DNA from: Eremophila alpestris peregrina | Lineage: Eukaryota > Chordata > Aves > Passeriformes > Alaudidae | DNA: 64,000 nucleotides | Direction of reading: 5' to 3' | Assembly: GCA_009792885.1 (NCBI GenBank) | Contig: WMCF01000080.1 | Span: forward strand, 2,364,501 to 2,428,500 | Shown: positions 62,035-64,000 of the stretch, in pieces | How positions within the stretch are numbered: the first letter of the stretch is position 1 | Layout: each line of letters begins with the position of its first letter | Notes under the pieces: model-generated | Told to the model about the DNA's origin: nothing | Database searches by the model: none | What the model saw: only the letters and a program-made list of their open reading frames with translations | Program-made: the position numbers and the translations under genes

Positions 62035-64000
62035 AAATGTTTGACTAGATGCTACAGGACTCTTCAGGAAATTTTTGGAATCTGGAAGATTCCCCCATCA
62101 GCTGTGCATAGGTCAGGTGATGCTCATTATTTATACACTTACATGTGTTGATTATTATCCTGGGTGGAGACTCCAGTCATCCAGACAGCTCTGGCTGCAT
62201 GTCTGACCAAACTGCACCTAAATGAGACCCTAGTGGATTTCAAAAATATGTCCTGCAGATACAGAAATAGCCATGTAGGGTGACCTTTTCTCCTGCCTAT
62301 TTGTGCATGTTTCTCTAGATAGCTTAAGGTAATCAATAGCAATGGATGGATTGTGCATATGTGGGAGTTCTTAAGCAGAACCACTGACCACATGAATAAT
62401 AAGAATTCATTAGAACAGTTCAAGGAGTCTCAGCTGATCCAGCAAAGAAGGCATTGCAAAGCCCTCCTCAACCCAGACAACTGACCACTGGGTTCCAGGG
62501 ATGCAGTTTCACATGGGGTTACTAAACTTTGCAAAAGGAGAATAAAATTAGTTTTTAAAAAATGTGGCCATGACTGACTGTGAACAGAAAAAAACATATG
62601 CTGAAAATCCATCCTAGAGTCTAGGAACTTATACTGAAAGATGACAGCACTGAGTGGGTAACCATCAAGTCAAAAGTATTTTTTCTGAGACTGTCCTTCC
62701 AATACTATTTATGTAGACTTACGTAGGTAAAACTCTCAGTTAATCTTTTCTTTTCTGATATATCCTGACAATTACATGGAAGAGCATTCATAACTTCACA
62801 AAAGGACCATAAAAACCTACCAGATTACTTCATCAGAACTTCATAAATAATTTACTTTTGACAAAACTTTTCACTAATGGTTCTACACTGATTTTTTTGT
62901 TGTTGTTGTTCAAATTAGTTGCTTTTATAACTTTTTCTTGTGAGTACAAAGTTAGATTGCTTCCTTCTATGTTTGTGTCTACACTATTTTTCAAATTATT
63001 ATAGACTAAGAACATGGTATTTTGTTAGCATTGAGTAGGAAGCTGCACATCTTAAGTGAAATTCAGGTCGTATTGAACTCAAGAGAAAATCCCCTATAGA
63101 GAAGACATCTCAACTCTTTATAGCACTGTCACATAAATTAAGAATGAGAAAGTCAGTCTGGCAAAAAAAGGGTACGAACAAGAGTTTTATGCAAATATCT
63201 GTTCAAGCTTCTAAAAGAATCTTCTTCCAATCAGTTTCAAAATCTGTTCTAGGTTTTGGGTGGGGGGGTGGGGTTGCTCATATAGTGGCAAACTTCTGGA
63301 GAAGAGCAATTGTAGAAGATGGCTGCAACTGATTTTCAATGGAAATATGAATAATGTACTTTTTACTTTAAAAAGTTGCAGTCATCAGTAATACTTGCTT
63401 GACTGTCTAGTGTTTCAATGAATATCACAGTACTATTAGGGACACCCTGGATATTCATTTCTATCTAATAAGCAAGAAAACAAAAACAAGCTGCTTTGCA
63501 TTATGCAGGGACTAAACCATTTTTGAATTAAAGAAAATTCAAATTCTTACAGCTGTGTGATCAAGGTCAAAGATGATGAAAGAAGGAAAAAGTAACAATA
63601 TGGACACTGTGAAACTATACTATGATTAAAATCTCATTTTACATCAAGGAAATTGCTTGAACACAAATAGAACCTTTTCTAGCTAACTTTTTACTCTGTA
63701 AACCTTTTAGATGTTCTTGGAATGTTTGATGAAATTTTCATCCCCTGTACAATAGCCTTTTGTAGCTTTTCTTATTAGTGTGGACCTGCAGCCTGCCAGC
63801 ATTAAACATTAATCCTCTGCATAATGAAACTGTGAGAATGGATTTCTATGAAATTTCACACATTTGTTAGTCTGGTGAGGAAGATGCTCATTTTCATGTC
63901 TGGCTTTTCAAGGTTTTCTGATTAAAAAGACATCTCTAAACTCAGGATTTGTTGGAAACTGGGAATAGTTAGTTTTTCTCTGATTACTGTTAATGTTTTG
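62035..64000. other. AT-rich unique stretch
   Basis: No gene or transposon recognised. It contains a short (TTG)n run near 62896-62910 and a G-rich tract at 63259-63274. Confidence 0.5.
63259..63274 (+). repeat. G-rich tract
   Basis: GGG T GGGGGGG T GGGG: three runs, the middle one long enough to split, so quadruplex formation is possible. Confidence 0.65.

Noticed and set aside
1..64000. CRISPR array, operons, tRNA or rRNA genes
   Set aside because: The sequence is vertebrate. No regularly spaced direct repeats, no cloverleaf-type A/B boxes and no rRNA blocks were seen.

Overview
The window looks like nuclear DNA of a bird. It is mostly AT-rich, has no dense gene content, and its interspersed repeats are typically avian: CR1 LINE fragments on both strands, many ending in the CR1 tail with TTCTATGA-like units, and solo LTRs of two avian endogenous-retrovirus families. 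I recognise no complete protein-coding gene. Most open frames longer than 60 codons are chance frames or read through CR1 and LTR sequence, often antisense. I cannot tell the species; a neognath bird is the safest statement. LAYOUT. 1-6.9 kb: AT-rich unique sequence with a very old CR1-like remnant (about 1555-2275, +) and an old amniote-type repeat (about 3140-3270). 6.9-9.6 kb: the longest CR1 copy (-). 13.0-14.2 kb: a second CR1 (+). 15.0-15.6 kb and 21.4-22.6 kb: two unassigned patches richer in GC than their surroundings. 18.5-19.0 kb: an AT-rich block with clustered homeodomain-type TAATTA sites, a candidate enhancer. 24.66-25.18 kb (+) and 34.69-35.76 kb (-): two solo LTRs of one family in opposite orientation. 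34.4 kb: a CR1 tail followed by a (TATATG)n microsatellite. 39.5-40.0 kb: CR1 (-). 41.9-42.5 kb: solo LTR of a second family with a TATA box and a near-perfect 5-bp target duplication. 44.4-45.5 kb: a short CR1 tail (-) and a 1-kb CR1 (+). 50.0-51.5 kb: CR1 (-). 51.5-61.8 kb: a long repeat-poor stretch with microsatellites, G-quadruplex-prone runs and conserved-looking blocks. 61.9-62.0 kb: CR1 tail (+). CANDIDATE EXONS. The most interesting unexplained signal is on the minus strand at 49.56-48.42 kb. Two segments there have good splice sites at both ends, and a third has a good acceptor and runs to a stop. The last two join in frame to give a 71-codon ORF starting inside the second segment. 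On the plus strand, 38157-38338 (ending in a Kozak-type ATG and a strong donor), 43887-43970 and 30614-30690 are further exon-like segments. None can be named, and decoy exons are common in vertebrate DNA, so these calls have low confidence. The window could be a large intron or a gene desert; the sequence alone does not decide.
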